Shown piece after piece: positions 46,761 through 57,253 of a DNA stretch of 64,000 bases. The notes under the pieces are model-generated. The model ran no database searches. It was given only the letters and a program-made list of their open reading frames with translations, and was not told the DNA's origin. The stretch comes from Daphnia carinata (taxonomy: Eukaryota; Arthropoda; Branchiopoda; Diplostraca; Daphniidae), in contig NC_081331.1 of the NCBI RefSeq assembly GCF_022539665.2, positions 13,982,638 to 14,046,637 on the forward strand, written 5' to 3'. The position numbers and the translations under genes are program-made. Each line of letters opens with the position of its first letter. The first letter of the stretch is position 1.

Positions 46761-47603
46761 ACCTGCACATATATTACTTATCAACATGTAAATCACACAA
46801 CCAAAAACTAAATTGCTCCGATCACTTTGTGCCACTCCAAAGGCTCCCAACTTTTTCTGGGAGTAAAATACATAATAAACGTCTAGTTCCGTAAAACCGA
46901 TTCTCTTTTACTTATTACAAAAGCCAACAAATTGTTGCCATTTGTAAATGAAACAATAAAGACTTCTTACTTGCTGATTGATGTATGGCAATAAATCCAA
47001 GCCCATCATCCAAGGAATATGTTCTTTCGCGACCGACTTTCGCTTTGTGCGCAATGATACTATTTCCGCTTTTTACGCAGGCTTGATAGTGAACGAGATA
47101 ATAAGGCAAACGTCCAATTGTGATTAACGTTTTCATTTTTGAATATGGCGTTGGTATGCAATAATAAAACATGCATATGCATATGCATATGCATAATAGA
47201 ATGCTGCTAGTTAGTTTTTTCTAAATTAAGTTCCTTCCCATCAAATCTCTTGGCTTTTATTAAAGCATCGTATGTTGTAAGTTCTTGCAAAGGCTTGCTC
47301 GTTGACAGTAACCTAGTAGCCTAATGTTGCGGAACGAAACAGCGAATGCCGCCAATTAGGAAAAATTTACCGTAAAGAAAACCCACTTTTACTCCCATTT
47401 TTACTCTATTGCGCAATTGCTTCCATCGACACTGTTGACATTTTTGCGGGGGCTCCAAACTGACCGCAGAGGTGAGTCTAATGGCTTCTGTGAAAGGCCA
47501 CCAACTCTCGGTTGCTTACTGAAGTTCGGAACATTGACGTTTCCTTCTCCACATCAGTTTGGAACGGATTCTTTGTGAAATGAACGGAATCCCTACACCC
47601 TTT

Positions 47604-47652
47604 CAGAAAGTGGAAAGGCCCTTGAATTTCATACCGCCGACGAATATAAAAT
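47604..47652 (+). promoter_or_regulatory. Class b promoter of CP27
   Basis: GTGGAAAGGCCCTTGA box within 47604-47631 and TATAAAAT at 47645-47652. Confidence 0.75.
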
Positions 47653-47732
47653 GATGGTTTCTACTGGAATAGCATCACACTTCATTCTCAGCTTTCCTCA
47701 GAAGAGCAACAGAATCCCAATACTTGCTAAAA

Positions 47733-48254
47733 ATGAAATTGGTAAGGTTTAATCAAATGAAATCTTTAATTCATTTACTTCTTTGTGTTTTTCTCGTTGT
47801 TGTAAAACAGTCGATCGTAGCTCTCGCTTTCTTGGCTGTGGCTTTTGCTGCACCTCAAGGAGACAAGAAGCCCATTGAAATTATCTCGTCCAACATCGAA
47901 GCAAATGCTGATGGAAGCTATTCTTTTGCGTAAGTTACGTCTCTTCTCTGTGTGACCTGTGTATTTAATCCCCAAATGGATATCACTTACGTCTACAGAT
48001 TCGAGAGCGCCGATGGCACGAAAGTTTCAGAAAGCGGCAGCCAGAAACAAGTCGGACCTAAACCCGAGGATATTGGCACCGTCTCTAAAGGATCTTACTC
48101 TTTCACTACTCCCGATGGTGTCGTCCTCACCGTCAACTGGGTCGCTGATGAGAACGGATTCCAGGCCACTGGTGATCATTTGCCAACTCCTCCTCCCATG
48201 CCCGAACACGTCGTGAAGATGCTGGCCGATTTGAAAGCTGCTGGTCTTCTGTAA
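47733..48254 (+). CDS. CP27: RR-1 cuticle protein, class b
   Basis: Exons 47733-47741, 47811-47929 and 47999-48254 give 127 residues. Third copy of the CP11/CP19 gene, with the same predicted protein as CP19. Only a few silent differences lie in exon 3. Confidence 0.95.
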
Positions 48255-49194
48255 ACTGTTCCCATATTACCTGCACAAACATGATCCAATTAGTGTCCCA
48301 ATCGCTTTGTACAAGTTTCGCAGTGTTGTGCATTTTTTCCTCCTGAAAATACAGCCAATTTTACTTCCGTAAAGCCTGCCGCCTTATTATTCTTACGAGG
48401 TGGCGAAAACAATTGCCTTATGTGAATAACCATACTAGCAAAAACTTGATATGTAATGCGCTATTTGCATTCAAAAGGCGTAACGCAACGGAATAGTTTG
48501 TGGCATGTTATAGAACGATTTAAGCAAGGCAACAATATGTGTAGCAAAAATGGCCTATCCACAAAGAGGCTTCGAATAACTTGTCATTAAAATCCCGAGC
48601 ATCGATAAGTGGGTTATACGGAATTTCTTAAAATGCGACGTTATAAAGAACGAAATATTGCTTCGTTTGAATTTCAAGTACCGCATACACTTCCGTCACA
48701 GAAACATGTTAGGGATGCAAAAGGTGTAACTTTATTTTCTACCTATTGGTAGCCTAGTATATGCATTTGGTCCCTTGTCAATCAAGATATTATTCATAAA
48801 CTTTTTAATTCATTTTTCAGCTTTGTTAGAAGACACCTTTTTAGCCCAACTTTTTATTCATCCAATTATCGGTGATTTATATAGTTTGAAAAATTACTTT
48901 TTGTCATTGGCCATTGTTATTTGATAACCAAAGATTTGAAAAAGAAAAAGCAGCAGTCGTTCCACAAACTCGAAAATATGTGTGTATAGACAGTCCGATT
49001 TCTTTGCCAATTAAGCTATCACACTCAAGGAAGATTTCCCTCCATTCTCAGACTCACGAGAGACGGGTGAAGGTTTCATGCCGAAAACCTTTAGCCGGAA
49101 AGCAGTTCGTTCCCAAGGAATCTCGTTTCGAATATGCAATAATCGTGAGCCGCACAAATTTAAGGAAAGGACAGGAAAGCCTCTGTGAAAAATT

Positions 49195-49262
49195 GGCATC
49201 GATATCCACAGTATCCAAAGTGAGTACACCCTTCGTATGCAAGAAAAGGAGGGATATAAATG
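49195..49262 (+). promoter_or_regulatory. Class c promoter of CP28
   Basis: GGCATCGATATCCA box at 49195-49208 and TATAAATG at 49255-49262. Confidence 0.75.
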
Positions 49263-49342
49263 ACGGCCAGCATGCCCGACTATCATCACACATCTTTCTC
49301 AACTGTCTTCAGACAAGGAACACAACAACGAAACTTAACAAA

Positions 49343-49860
49343 ATGAAATTCGTGAGTGGCTACTTGGATTTCTGTTGTTTTCCTTTCCCTTTTCAATTTC
49401 TTAGTTTATTACCTTTGTTATTTCATAACAGATCATCGCTCTCGCTTTTTTGGCCGTGGCTTTGGCTGTGCCACAAGGCGATAAGAAGCCCATTGAGATT
49501 GTTTCATCCAACAGCGAAATGAACGCCGATGGCAGCTACTCTTTTAAGTAAGTTCATTTGCACTTACATTTTGTGGACCGCATTAAAAATATCAACTCTT
49601 GCAGTTTTGAGAGCGCCGATGGCACAAAAGTGTCAGAGAGTGGCAACCAGAAGAAAGTCGGACCCAAGGATGAGGATATTGGAACTGTCTCCAAAGGATC
49701 TTACTCTTACACCAGCCCCGATGGCGTCGTCCTCACTGTCAACTGGGTTGCTGATGAGAACGGTTTCCAGGCCACCGGTGATCATTTGCCCACTCCTCCC
49801 CCGATGCCCGAGCACGTCGTCAAGCTGTTGGCTGACTTAAAGGCTGCCCGTCTTCTGTAA
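49343..49860 (+). CDS. CP28: RR-1 cuticle protein, class c
   Basis: Exons 49343-49351, 49432-49547 and 49605-49860 give 126 residues. It is outside the near-identical block and has private changes: AVPQ at the signal-peptide cleavage site (Val for Ala), EIVSSN for EIISSN, and AARLL for AAGLL at the C-terminus. The core SYTSPDGVVLT is standard. Confidence 0.95.
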
Positions 49861-50190
49861 GCCTGTACATATATCCCCCATCAACTTGAAGCCACTCGGA
49901 AAAATGTTTGAATATGTTACTACCTTGTACAGTCCAATATAATTAGTCCTTTTTTTTAAATAAAGAAAATTTTGTTTTCAATTCAAACTGTTTTCCTTCT
50001 AAGCTGCTAGATTAGAGGTGATTCCCTCGGCAATCGTTGAAAACGCAAACAATTAAGTTAAAGAATTTGGAATGCTTTCTGTGTTTTCTTATTTGTATTA
50101 TTTTGAATGGATCATAATGAGTAAGATTTCGTCGAAATCCCAGTCAAAATTTTAAGCCCGATTTTGTTTTTTAAAAAAAGTCTTAAAAAA

Positions 50191-50228
50191 TAAGCCCGGT
50201 AAAATAAGCCCGGTAAAATAAACCAGAC
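50191..50228 (+). repeat. AAGCCCGAC subrepeats downstream of CP28
   Basis: Three diverged units (AAGCCCGGT twice, then AACCAGAC). Confidence 0.75.
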
Positions 50229-50775
50229 TTTTGCGTTCGTAAAATTTTTTTTCAAAAACCAAAATATAATTATCAAAATGCATCACTTAGATAGAACATT
50301 TTTACAAGAATAAAGAAAGTTTACTTCGTTTGTAAGTGAGACGCATAGTTTCTGAGTTTTTATGAATCCAAAATGGTTCTAGCAAATCACTTTGATTCCT
50401 TTTTGTAATAAAACATCCATAATTAACGCAAAGCTTATTACATATCCAGAATTTGCCTTTCATATTGGATTTAGCAGTAGGTTTTATCGATTTTGGAATA
50501 AAAACTTTTGTTCAATTTGGCTTATTTCTGTTAACAGGGAGAGGAATGGTTTCAAGTTCAGTTTCTGAGTGAGCGGTTTCCTACTAACTGAAAGGTGATT
50601 GCTGCTCGATAGAAGAGCCGTACCTCTGTAAAATTACAGAAATGAATGGTAAACCGAAGAACGAATATTGTCTATGAAAAAAAAGTGGATTCTTTATGTC
50701 ATCGTCCGAAGTTTCTGATTAAAAACCGGCATCACAGGGAGACTTTGAGAGAGTCAATTCTTCTTTTTAAGAGAA

Positions 50776-50821
50776 GGGAACGACCTCTCTCAGCTTTCAG
50801 ACCGAGTGGGGCACATATAAG
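50776..50821 (+). promoter_or_regulatory. Class a promoter of CP29
   Basis: GGGAACGACCTCTCTCAG box starting at 50776, with three extra bases in the CCCTCAG part; TATAAG at 50816-50821, preceded by GCACA instead of GTACA. Confidence 0.65.
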
Positions 50822-50902
50822 AAGGACCTGCTGACAACCATCATCACAATCCTCTCTCAGCCTTCTTTAGAAGAACAACAGGACAATCCAAAATTCGCAA
50901 AA

Positions 50903-51426
50903 ATGAAATTTGTAAGTCTTTCCTCCAACCGATTTCTTTAACTTCATCATACTTTTTAATCGTTTTCATTCTGGCGTTTAAACAGATCATCGCTCTCGCT
51001 TTCTTGGCTGTCACCATTGCTGCCCCACAAGGAGACAAAAAACCTATTGAAATCATCTCATCCAACAGCGAGATGAACGCCGATGGAAGCTACGCTTTTG
51101 AGTAAGTTCAACTACATATTGCTGTGCCTCTCCTTTTTTTGTTAGAAAAATCTTCTACTTATTTACACAGTTTCTTGAGCGCTGATGGCACTAAAGTGTC
51201 AGAGAGTGGCAACCAGAAGCATGTCGGACCTAAACCCGAGGACATTGGAACCGTCTCCAAAGGATCTTACTCTTTCACTACTCCCGATGGTGTTGTCCTC
51301 ACCGTCAACTGGGTCGCTGATGAAAACGGATTCCAGGCTACTGGTGATCATCTACCAACTCCTCCCCCCATGCCCGAGCATGTCGTGAAGATGTTGGCCG
51401 ATCTGAAGGCTGCTGGTGTTCTGTAA
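50903..51426 (+). CDS. CP29: RR-1 cuticle protein, class a front on class c tail
   Basis: Exons 50903-50911, 50986-51101 and 51171-51426 give 126 residues. Promoter, signal peptide (MKFIIALAFLAVTIA, Thr for Ala) and intron 2 are class a; exon 3 opens FLSADG and has GNQKHVGPK. The 3' flank (GCCCGTGCATG, CAACTTGAAGCCACTCG and AATAAAG) is class c, and a class c-type AAGCCCGAC spacer follows. This fits a deletion joining an a gene to a downstream c gene, with loss of the b gene between them. Confidence 0.94.
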
Positions 51427-51810
51427 GCCCGTGCATGTATTCCCCATCAACTTGAAGCCACTCGATAAAATGTTTGAATATGTTGCTACTTTGTAAAGTC
51501 CAATGTAATTAGTTCTTTTTTTTTAATAAAGAAAAATTTATTTCCAATTCAAACTGTTTTCTTTCTAAACTGCTAGATGAGAGATGATTCCCTAGGCAAC
51601 GGTTTGCATTTTCAACGATTACTAGAAATAAGTTAAAGGAAATGAATGCTGTCTGCGTTTTCTTATTCTTGTTTTATTTTAAAAAATCTACGTAATTCAC
51701 GGTGAACATTTGTTATGAAATGGCATACAAAATGGGTGATAATGCGTTCCATGTCATCGAAATCCAAATCACAAAGTACGATTTTTTCACGTTAAGTTGG
51801 GTATTAAAAA

Positions 51811-51847
51811 TAAGCCCGAAAAAATAAGCCCGAAAAATAAGCCCGAC
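51811..51847 (+). repeat. AAGCCCGAC subrepeats downstream of CP29
   Basis: Three units, two of them AAGCCCGAA. This is the only copy that follows a gene with a class a promoter. Confidence 0.8.
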
Positions 51848-52351
51848 TTTTGCGCTCGTTTAAATTTTTTTTGAAAACCGAAATACAACTCTAACAATAC
51901 ATCACTTAGACGGACCATTTTACAAGAACAGAGAAAGTTATTTTTGTATTTAAGCGAGACCCATTGCTTTTAAATTATATGAATTCAAAATTGATTTTGG
52001 CTCTTTGATTCCTTTTCGCAAAAATTACCCATAATTAAAGTAAAGTTAATCACATATCCAGAATTTGCGTTTCATATTGGATTTAGCAGTAGGTTTATCG
52101 ACTTCCAAATCAAAATTGTTCTTTGGTATATTTCGTTAATAGGAAGAGAAATGGTTTCCTAATTACTAGGAGGTGATTGTCACTCTACAGGAGGGCCGTA
52201 CCTCTTTAAAATTACTGAAATAAATGGTACATAGGAGAACGAGCATTCTAAGAAAAAAAAAGCGGCTTCTTATGCCATCGTCCAAAATTTCTGATTGAAA
52301 ATCGGCATCGTATGGAGGCTACGAGAGAGCCCCTTCTTATTTTTAGGAAAA

Positions 52352-52394
52352 GGGACCGACCCTCAGCTTTCAGATCGAGTGGGGTACATATAAG
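52352..52394 (+). promoter_or_regulatory. Class a promoter of CP30
   Basis: GGGACCGACCCTCAG box within 52352-52373 and TATAAG at 52389-52394. Confidence 0.7.
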
Positions 52395-52475
52395 AAGGGC
52401 CTGCCGACAACCATCATCACAATCCTTTCTCAACCTTCTCCAGAAGACCAACAGGAAAATCCAAAACTCGCAAAA

Positions 52476-52999
52476 ATGAAATTCGTAAGCCTTTCCTCCA
52501 GCAGATTTGTATTACATGTTTATAATTTTGGATCTCATTCATTCTGGCGTTTAAATAGATTATCGCTCTCGCTTTCTTGGCTGTTGCTATTGCTGCACCA
52601 CAAGGAGACAAGAAACCTATTGAAATCATCTCATCCAATAGCGAAATGAACGCAGATGGAAGCTACGCTTTCGAGTAAGTTCAACTACTCATTGTTGTCC
52701 CTCTTTTTTGCTGAAAAAGATCAACTCCGATTTATTTAAACAGTTTTGTGAGCGCTGATGGCACAAAAGTGTCAGAGAGCGGCAGCCAGAAGCAAGTCGG
52801 ACCCAAGCCCGAAGATATTGGCACCGTTTCCCGTGGATCTTACTCTTACACTACTCCCGATGGTGTTGTCCTCACTGTCAACTGGGTCGCTGATGAAAAT
52901 GGATTCCAAGCCACCGGTGATCATTTGCCTACTCCTCCCCCCATGCCCGAGCATGTCGTAAAGATGTTGGCCGACTTGAAAGCTGCTGGTCTTCTGTAA
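52476..52999 (+). CDS. CP30: RR-1 cuticle protein, class a, last gene of the array
   Basis: Exons 52476-52484, 52559-52674 and 52744-52999 give 126 residues. Signal peptide MKFIIALAFLAVAIA, junction SYAFD, FVSADG, core SRGSYSYTTPDGVVLT, ending KMLADLKAAGLL. Intron 2 is nearly identical to that of CP13 and CP21. The 3' flank differs from other class a genes, marking the right end of the homogeneous array. Confidence 0.95.
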
Positions 53000-53458
53000 A
53001 TGTGTCCATAATTTCCCTTCAGAATACTCCTACTGCCTTGTACAATTTGGATTGCACTGATCCCATTTTAAATGTCGGCATAATAAATACTTAGTTCTTT
53101 AACTACCATCTTCTTTCATTACCACAGTTTTGATGGGTGTTGGAAAAGAGGCCATTGTAAAGATTTCGTGAACCGAGCAGAGCGCAATAATGTCAGGACG
53201 GGGTTTTCTTCAAAATAAAACAAGGGAAATTGTTTAAAACTATTTTGTATTATGTCATACACGTGTACATTAAGGTTCAGGGACTTTTTGTTACAATCCA
53301 GCTAAAATTCAAAAGCATTTAACAAAACGTAAAGTCATTTGATACGATAATGATTTAAACATTTCTCGTGAAAACACGCATGTAGAATGAAAAGAGCATA
53401 GCGTTATAATGTCTCATAAGCTTCCATATGTTTTAAGGCTACAAAACTCCTTCGTTTT
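53000..53458. other. Convergent junction between CP30 and CPm31
   Basis: Holds the 3' flanks of two genes facing each other. AATAAA for CP30 lies near 53081. No further gene. Confidence 0.6.
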
Positions 53459-55902
53459 TTAATAGGCTGGCTGAACCCATCCAGTAGGAACTGCGTTTTC
53501 GCCCGTCTTCTCACTTGCCGAAAGGTGCGCAATCACGTGATGAATAGGAAACGAAGGTGGTGTAGGGATGTGGTCCCCAGTTGGCTGGAAGCCATTCTCA
53601 TCAGCTACCCAACTGACTGAAATTTTCACGCCATCCGGAGCGGTGTAGGAATATGATCCCTTTGCAACAGAGCCCCTACCTTCCGGATCAGCTCCGATTT
53701 CCTTTTGGTGCCCACTGGCTTCCACTTTGATCCCATTTTCCGTTTCGTAACTGAATAACGCGGTTAAAGTATTAATAATAACCATTAAACAATGCACGCA
53801 ATGTCCTTACTTGTAGGAAAAGCTTCCGTCTTCGTTGAGTACATTCTCGGACCTCAGGATGGCAACAGGGACCTTGTCGCTGATTGCAGAATGATGCCGG
53901 CCTAAAACATTCCCACCATTTGATGAGCTCCATCGATTAGCAGCTGCTTGAAAATGATTCAAATCCTCGACGGTCACAGTTTGATGTGATGTTTGATAAT
54001 GATTGTTGGATCCGGTGGTTGATTGCTGGCTAGATGGAAAGCCACCTTCATGCGGAGTTGTACGCGGTTGTTGAAAACCATAAGACGATTGCGGATGATT
54101 GGCTGGATGTGTTGGTTGTTGGTAGCTGCCTCCCAGGGTAGAGGATAGGGTATTAGAAGAGGTCGATTGAAAAGGTTCAGCGGAGTAGTAACCCCATTGT
54201 TGTTGTAACGCGAAATGGTCTGTGTTGTCCAACCGAACTGCTGGAACACCGTAACTTCCAACAGATTGTTGTGACGCTAGAATCGGCTGAGCTTCTTCTA
54301 CACCAAGTTGCGCAACACCGTAAGCTGAGCTAGCCAATTCCAATGGAGGTTCGGGCAAAACCAACGATGGATATGGTCCCAAAACGTACTTAGGAATTAC
54401 AGAATCATCGAAGGGAGGCACTGGAGCTGCGTGAGATGTTGAAGGCTCTTCGACGGGCCGTTGTTGAGCATCTTGTAGCGAATAACTGGGCTCGGATATT
54501 ATTGCCTCATTTGTTTGTGCGACTTGCGGTGCAATCTCCTCGATTGATTGCAAGTTAGTGGACGTTGTGTAAGCAGATTGTAGGGGGACTTCGGGAATCA
54601 ATTGTTGATCGTTTGCCTTGTAGATAGCCTCTTGACTTTCTCCAGCAAAGCTGCCATCGCTCATTACAGTGGCACTGTCAGTTGTTGGGTTAACCGATTG
54701 TGAGACATACTCGTCATTAGATTCCGAATTAACAGATTGCGCAGCGTGAACTGCATTTACTTCAGTCGGTACTACAGGAAGTTGATGAACTGCATCCATT
54801 TGAATTGGGAGGCTTTTATCTTCCAGGGCCAAATGGGGTACGTCTTCCTGATAGCTGTTGGTTACGGATGTTGAAGGCAAGTTGTCGGATAAAGTAAGTG
54901 GAACGTGAGCTGAAGGATTCTGATAACTAGGAGCGTCTGGTGTTGGCAACATGCTAGGATTTGTTGGTACGGTTTCAGTCACAGGTCGAAACGTTTGGGT
55001 CGGATAATCGTTGGCTACATTTGGATGCATTTCCGAAAGGATTGCTGGAACGTCTGGGGTTTGGTCCTTTGTTTTTACCTTTACTTCCTGGATGGGTTTT
55101 CTCGTAATCAAGACAGCAGTTTGTAACGGCATGTCGAGTGCACCTTCATTGGACACTTGTTTTTCATTTTTCATGGAGGATACATGCCCAGTCGGTTGTT
55201 TTGCCCGTTGTTCTTGATAACCTCCGGCAGCCGCTGAAGACCCAGTTGGGTAGGGTGGGTATCTGGCTGTCTTAGTATTACCAACGCCATATGAAGGGAT
55301 CCATCGCTGTGGTGGCACAGTTGTAATCAAACTGCTTGTACTCGGTCCATTTGATGCCTTTGCTGGAACGGGTTTTAGCGCTGGGTTGTATGCTGGACTA
55401 TATACCGGGACACGGCTTTCTGTTGCTGGACCGGCCGGATAGGACGTAGCGGCTGCAGGTTTTTCATGTTGTTTCGATGGCATTGATTTGATCATGGAAC
55501 TGATTTTAGGTGCAAAAGGAAGTTTGGCGTTGATGGTTCCTTGAGTTCCATGCTGGGCTTGTGGGACGCTCGTCGGGACTGGAACGTACGACGGCTTCGG
55601 AAAATAAGATCTGGCACCTGGTGTTTGATGAGTTGGTTGTCTTGGCGTGTATTGACGACGTGTTCCAGCCACGGGATGTGCGTTGACACCGCTGGAAACC
55701 CAGGATTGATGTCCACCGGTATTCAAATGAGGATGTGAAGCCATAGGGTAATGCACGACGGCTGGCCTAACTGGTTTTTGAAATGTGTAACCATCGGATG
55801 TCACGATCAACCACGTTGCAATAACCACCTGAATTCATTTAATCAATTAAATAACTGCGATTGCATAAAATGAAATGAAACATCACCTACCAGCAAGTAC
55901 AT
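53459..55902 (-). CDS. CPm31: 773-residue secreted protein with C-terminal RR-1 domain
   Basis: Exons 55891-55902 (MYLL), 53811-55828 and 53459-53750, with GT-AG introns, give 773 residues. Residues 1-17 or so are a signal peptide (MYLLVVIATWLIVTSDG). Residues 20-650 are low-complexity, rich in Pro, Ser, Gln, Thr and Tyr, with QSSYGFQQP-like and HYQTSHQTV segments typical of extended, cross-linkable cuticle matrix proteins. The domain follows PVAILRSENVLNEDGSFSY and has its core at about 708-742 (GSYSYTAPDGVKISVSWVADENG, GDHIP), then a short tail ending QPAY. It is six times the length of the array proteins. The last intron sits at the same place and phase as intron 2 of the array. No orthologue name is recognised. 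Confidence 0.92.
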
Positions 55903-55985
55903 GGCTAAATCAAAAGGGAGGATTATACTTCCAGTCGGTTGGAACAAGTGACGTGTTCTGACTTTGTTTCGACGCGGCTGCCTCC

Positions 55986-55993
55986 TTTTTATA
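55986..55993 (-). promoter_or_regulatory. TATA box of CPm31
   Basis: TATAAAAA on the minus strand, 84 nt upstream of the ATG. Confidence 0.7.
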
Positions 55994-56568
55994 CGTTGAT
56001 GACATGTTTTGTGCGACAGGGAAGTCGGTGTACAGGTCACTCCTACTGCAAGTGTTCGTTTTCTAAACCGCAACAGATTGTCGCATTGTCAGTGCTCATT
56101 CAAAGAAATTGAGATGTGATGGATCCCAGATTGAGATGCTTTTCTGTTGTTTCCCTAATTGGCAAAAAACTTTCCCCACTGTGTCGAGAAAAGCTCCTAC
56201 CTGAGCTCTTCTTTTTTAGTGCAGGTGTGTTTCCATATCCGCAGGACTTTCACGCGGCGGGCCTTAATTAGGCGACGAAACACACCTCATAACTCTCGAT
56301 TTCTTACTAAAAGTATTACACGTGTAACAGCAACTCAATTTAAAGAGTCATTTCTAGTTATGGGGCTATAAAATTAACGCAAGACCTGAACTGAAAAAAA
56401 ATCAGACAGCTATGTCTATAGAAAAGCAGTTGGATTCTTTATTGATTCCAACGTTATATGGTACATGTTGTGTACAATTGTTTTTCGAAATCTAAGGGTT
56501 TGGCAGGCTTTTGAAATTGTCGATGGCAGCAGTTGTCCTAACGATGGATGTCCATTAATAAATGAAGT
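55994..56568. other. Spacer between CPm31 and CPm32
   Basis: Upstream region of CPm31 and 3' flank of CPm32. No array-type proximal box and no other gene recognised. Confidence 0.55.
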
Positions 56569-57151
56569 TTAAAGACGGCCAGCAGCTCTCAGGTCGGCCA
56601 GCATCTTCACAACGTGTTCGGGCATCGGTGGGGCAACGGGCAAATGATCACCTTTAGCCTGGAAGCCGTTCTCATCGGCCGTCCAGTTAACGGTGAGCAC
56701 AACACCTTCGGGAGTGACGTAAGAATAAGATCCACGAGAAACGGCTCCAACGTCCTCGGGTTTCGGTCCGAGTCTCTTCTGGAACCCGCTGGCTTCTACC
56801 TGAATTCCATCCTCACTGGCAAAGCTGAAAGTAGGTAGACAATGTAGCTCAATAAATCATGACGGTAGGCTGTTTAAAAACACTTACCTGTGCCTCCAGC
56901 TTCCGTCCTCTTTAAGATCGTTGTTCGATCTTAGAATGGCGACGGGCTTAACTTCAGCATCGGCTTTGGTACCGCGAGTAACAACAGTAAAAGGCCAAGG
57001 ATTTTGCAAGACGTTGGCGGAAGCCGCAGCGAAGAGAGCAACAACAATCAACTGCAGCAAAACAACACACGAGATTCGAATTTCGTTTTGCAAATTTGCA
57101 ACACGCAAGATGTTTTAGACGGTGGACAAAAAATAGGCTTACCAATTTCAT
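56569..57151 (-). CDS. CPm32: RR-1 cuticle protein
   Basis: Exons 57143-57151 (MKL), 56888-57051 and 56569-56824 give 142 residues. Signal peptide MKLLIVVALFAAASA, then NVLQNPWPFTVV and VKPVAILRSNNDLKEDGSW before the domain. Exon 3 is 256 nt, the array length, and ends KMLADLRAAGRL, so this gene is close to the array ancestor. The core SYVTPEGVVLTVNWTADENG has Thr for Val before ADENG, and the domain ends GDHLPVAPPMPEHVV. The PVAILR motif is shared with CPm31. Confidence 0.94.
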
Positions 57152-57245
57152 GATGGATGTTTTTGGGGGGGGTTTGTTTGTAGAGCTGGATGTTTGCTGG
57201 AATGAAGCAGAAGATTGTCTGACTTTTGGTGGATCCTCCGTGGTG

Positions 57246-57253
57246 TTTTTATA
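57246..57253 (-). promoter_or_regulatory. TATA box of CPm32
   Basis: TATAAAAA on the minus strand, 95 nt upstream of the ATG. Confidence 0.7.

Larger units (their letters stand above)
45111..48329. repeat. Third, partial copy of the segmental duplication (copy C)
   Basis: Near-identical to about 33080-36340 in copy B and 21050-24305 in copy A. It covers the end of CP25, CP26 and CP27. At about 48329, in the 3' flank of CP27, it changes to a clearly diverged version of the same order, so an older duplication continues to CP30. Confidence 0.85.
20411..52351. other. Array spacers: three repeating types
   Basis: Each gap of about 0.8-1.2 kb between CP9 and CP30 is one of three non-coding types. 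The a-to-b spacers carry a class a 3' flank (CCCAACTTTTTCTGGGAG, then ACGTCTAGTTCCGTAAAACC) and a GCGGGGGCTC or decayed module before the b promoter. The b-to-c spacers run through GAAAAAGAAAAAGCAGC to a GAGAGANGGGTGAAGGTTTC motif. The c-to-a spacers carry the AAGCCCGAC element; those after CP9, CP17 and CP25 instead match the CP7-CP8 spacer. No extra gene was seen in any of them. Confidence 0.6.

Noticed and set aside
4183-51847. AAGCCCGAC units considered as a CRISPR array
   Set aside because: Units are adjacent or spaced by four bases, with no unique spacers of constant length, and the sequence is eukaryotic.
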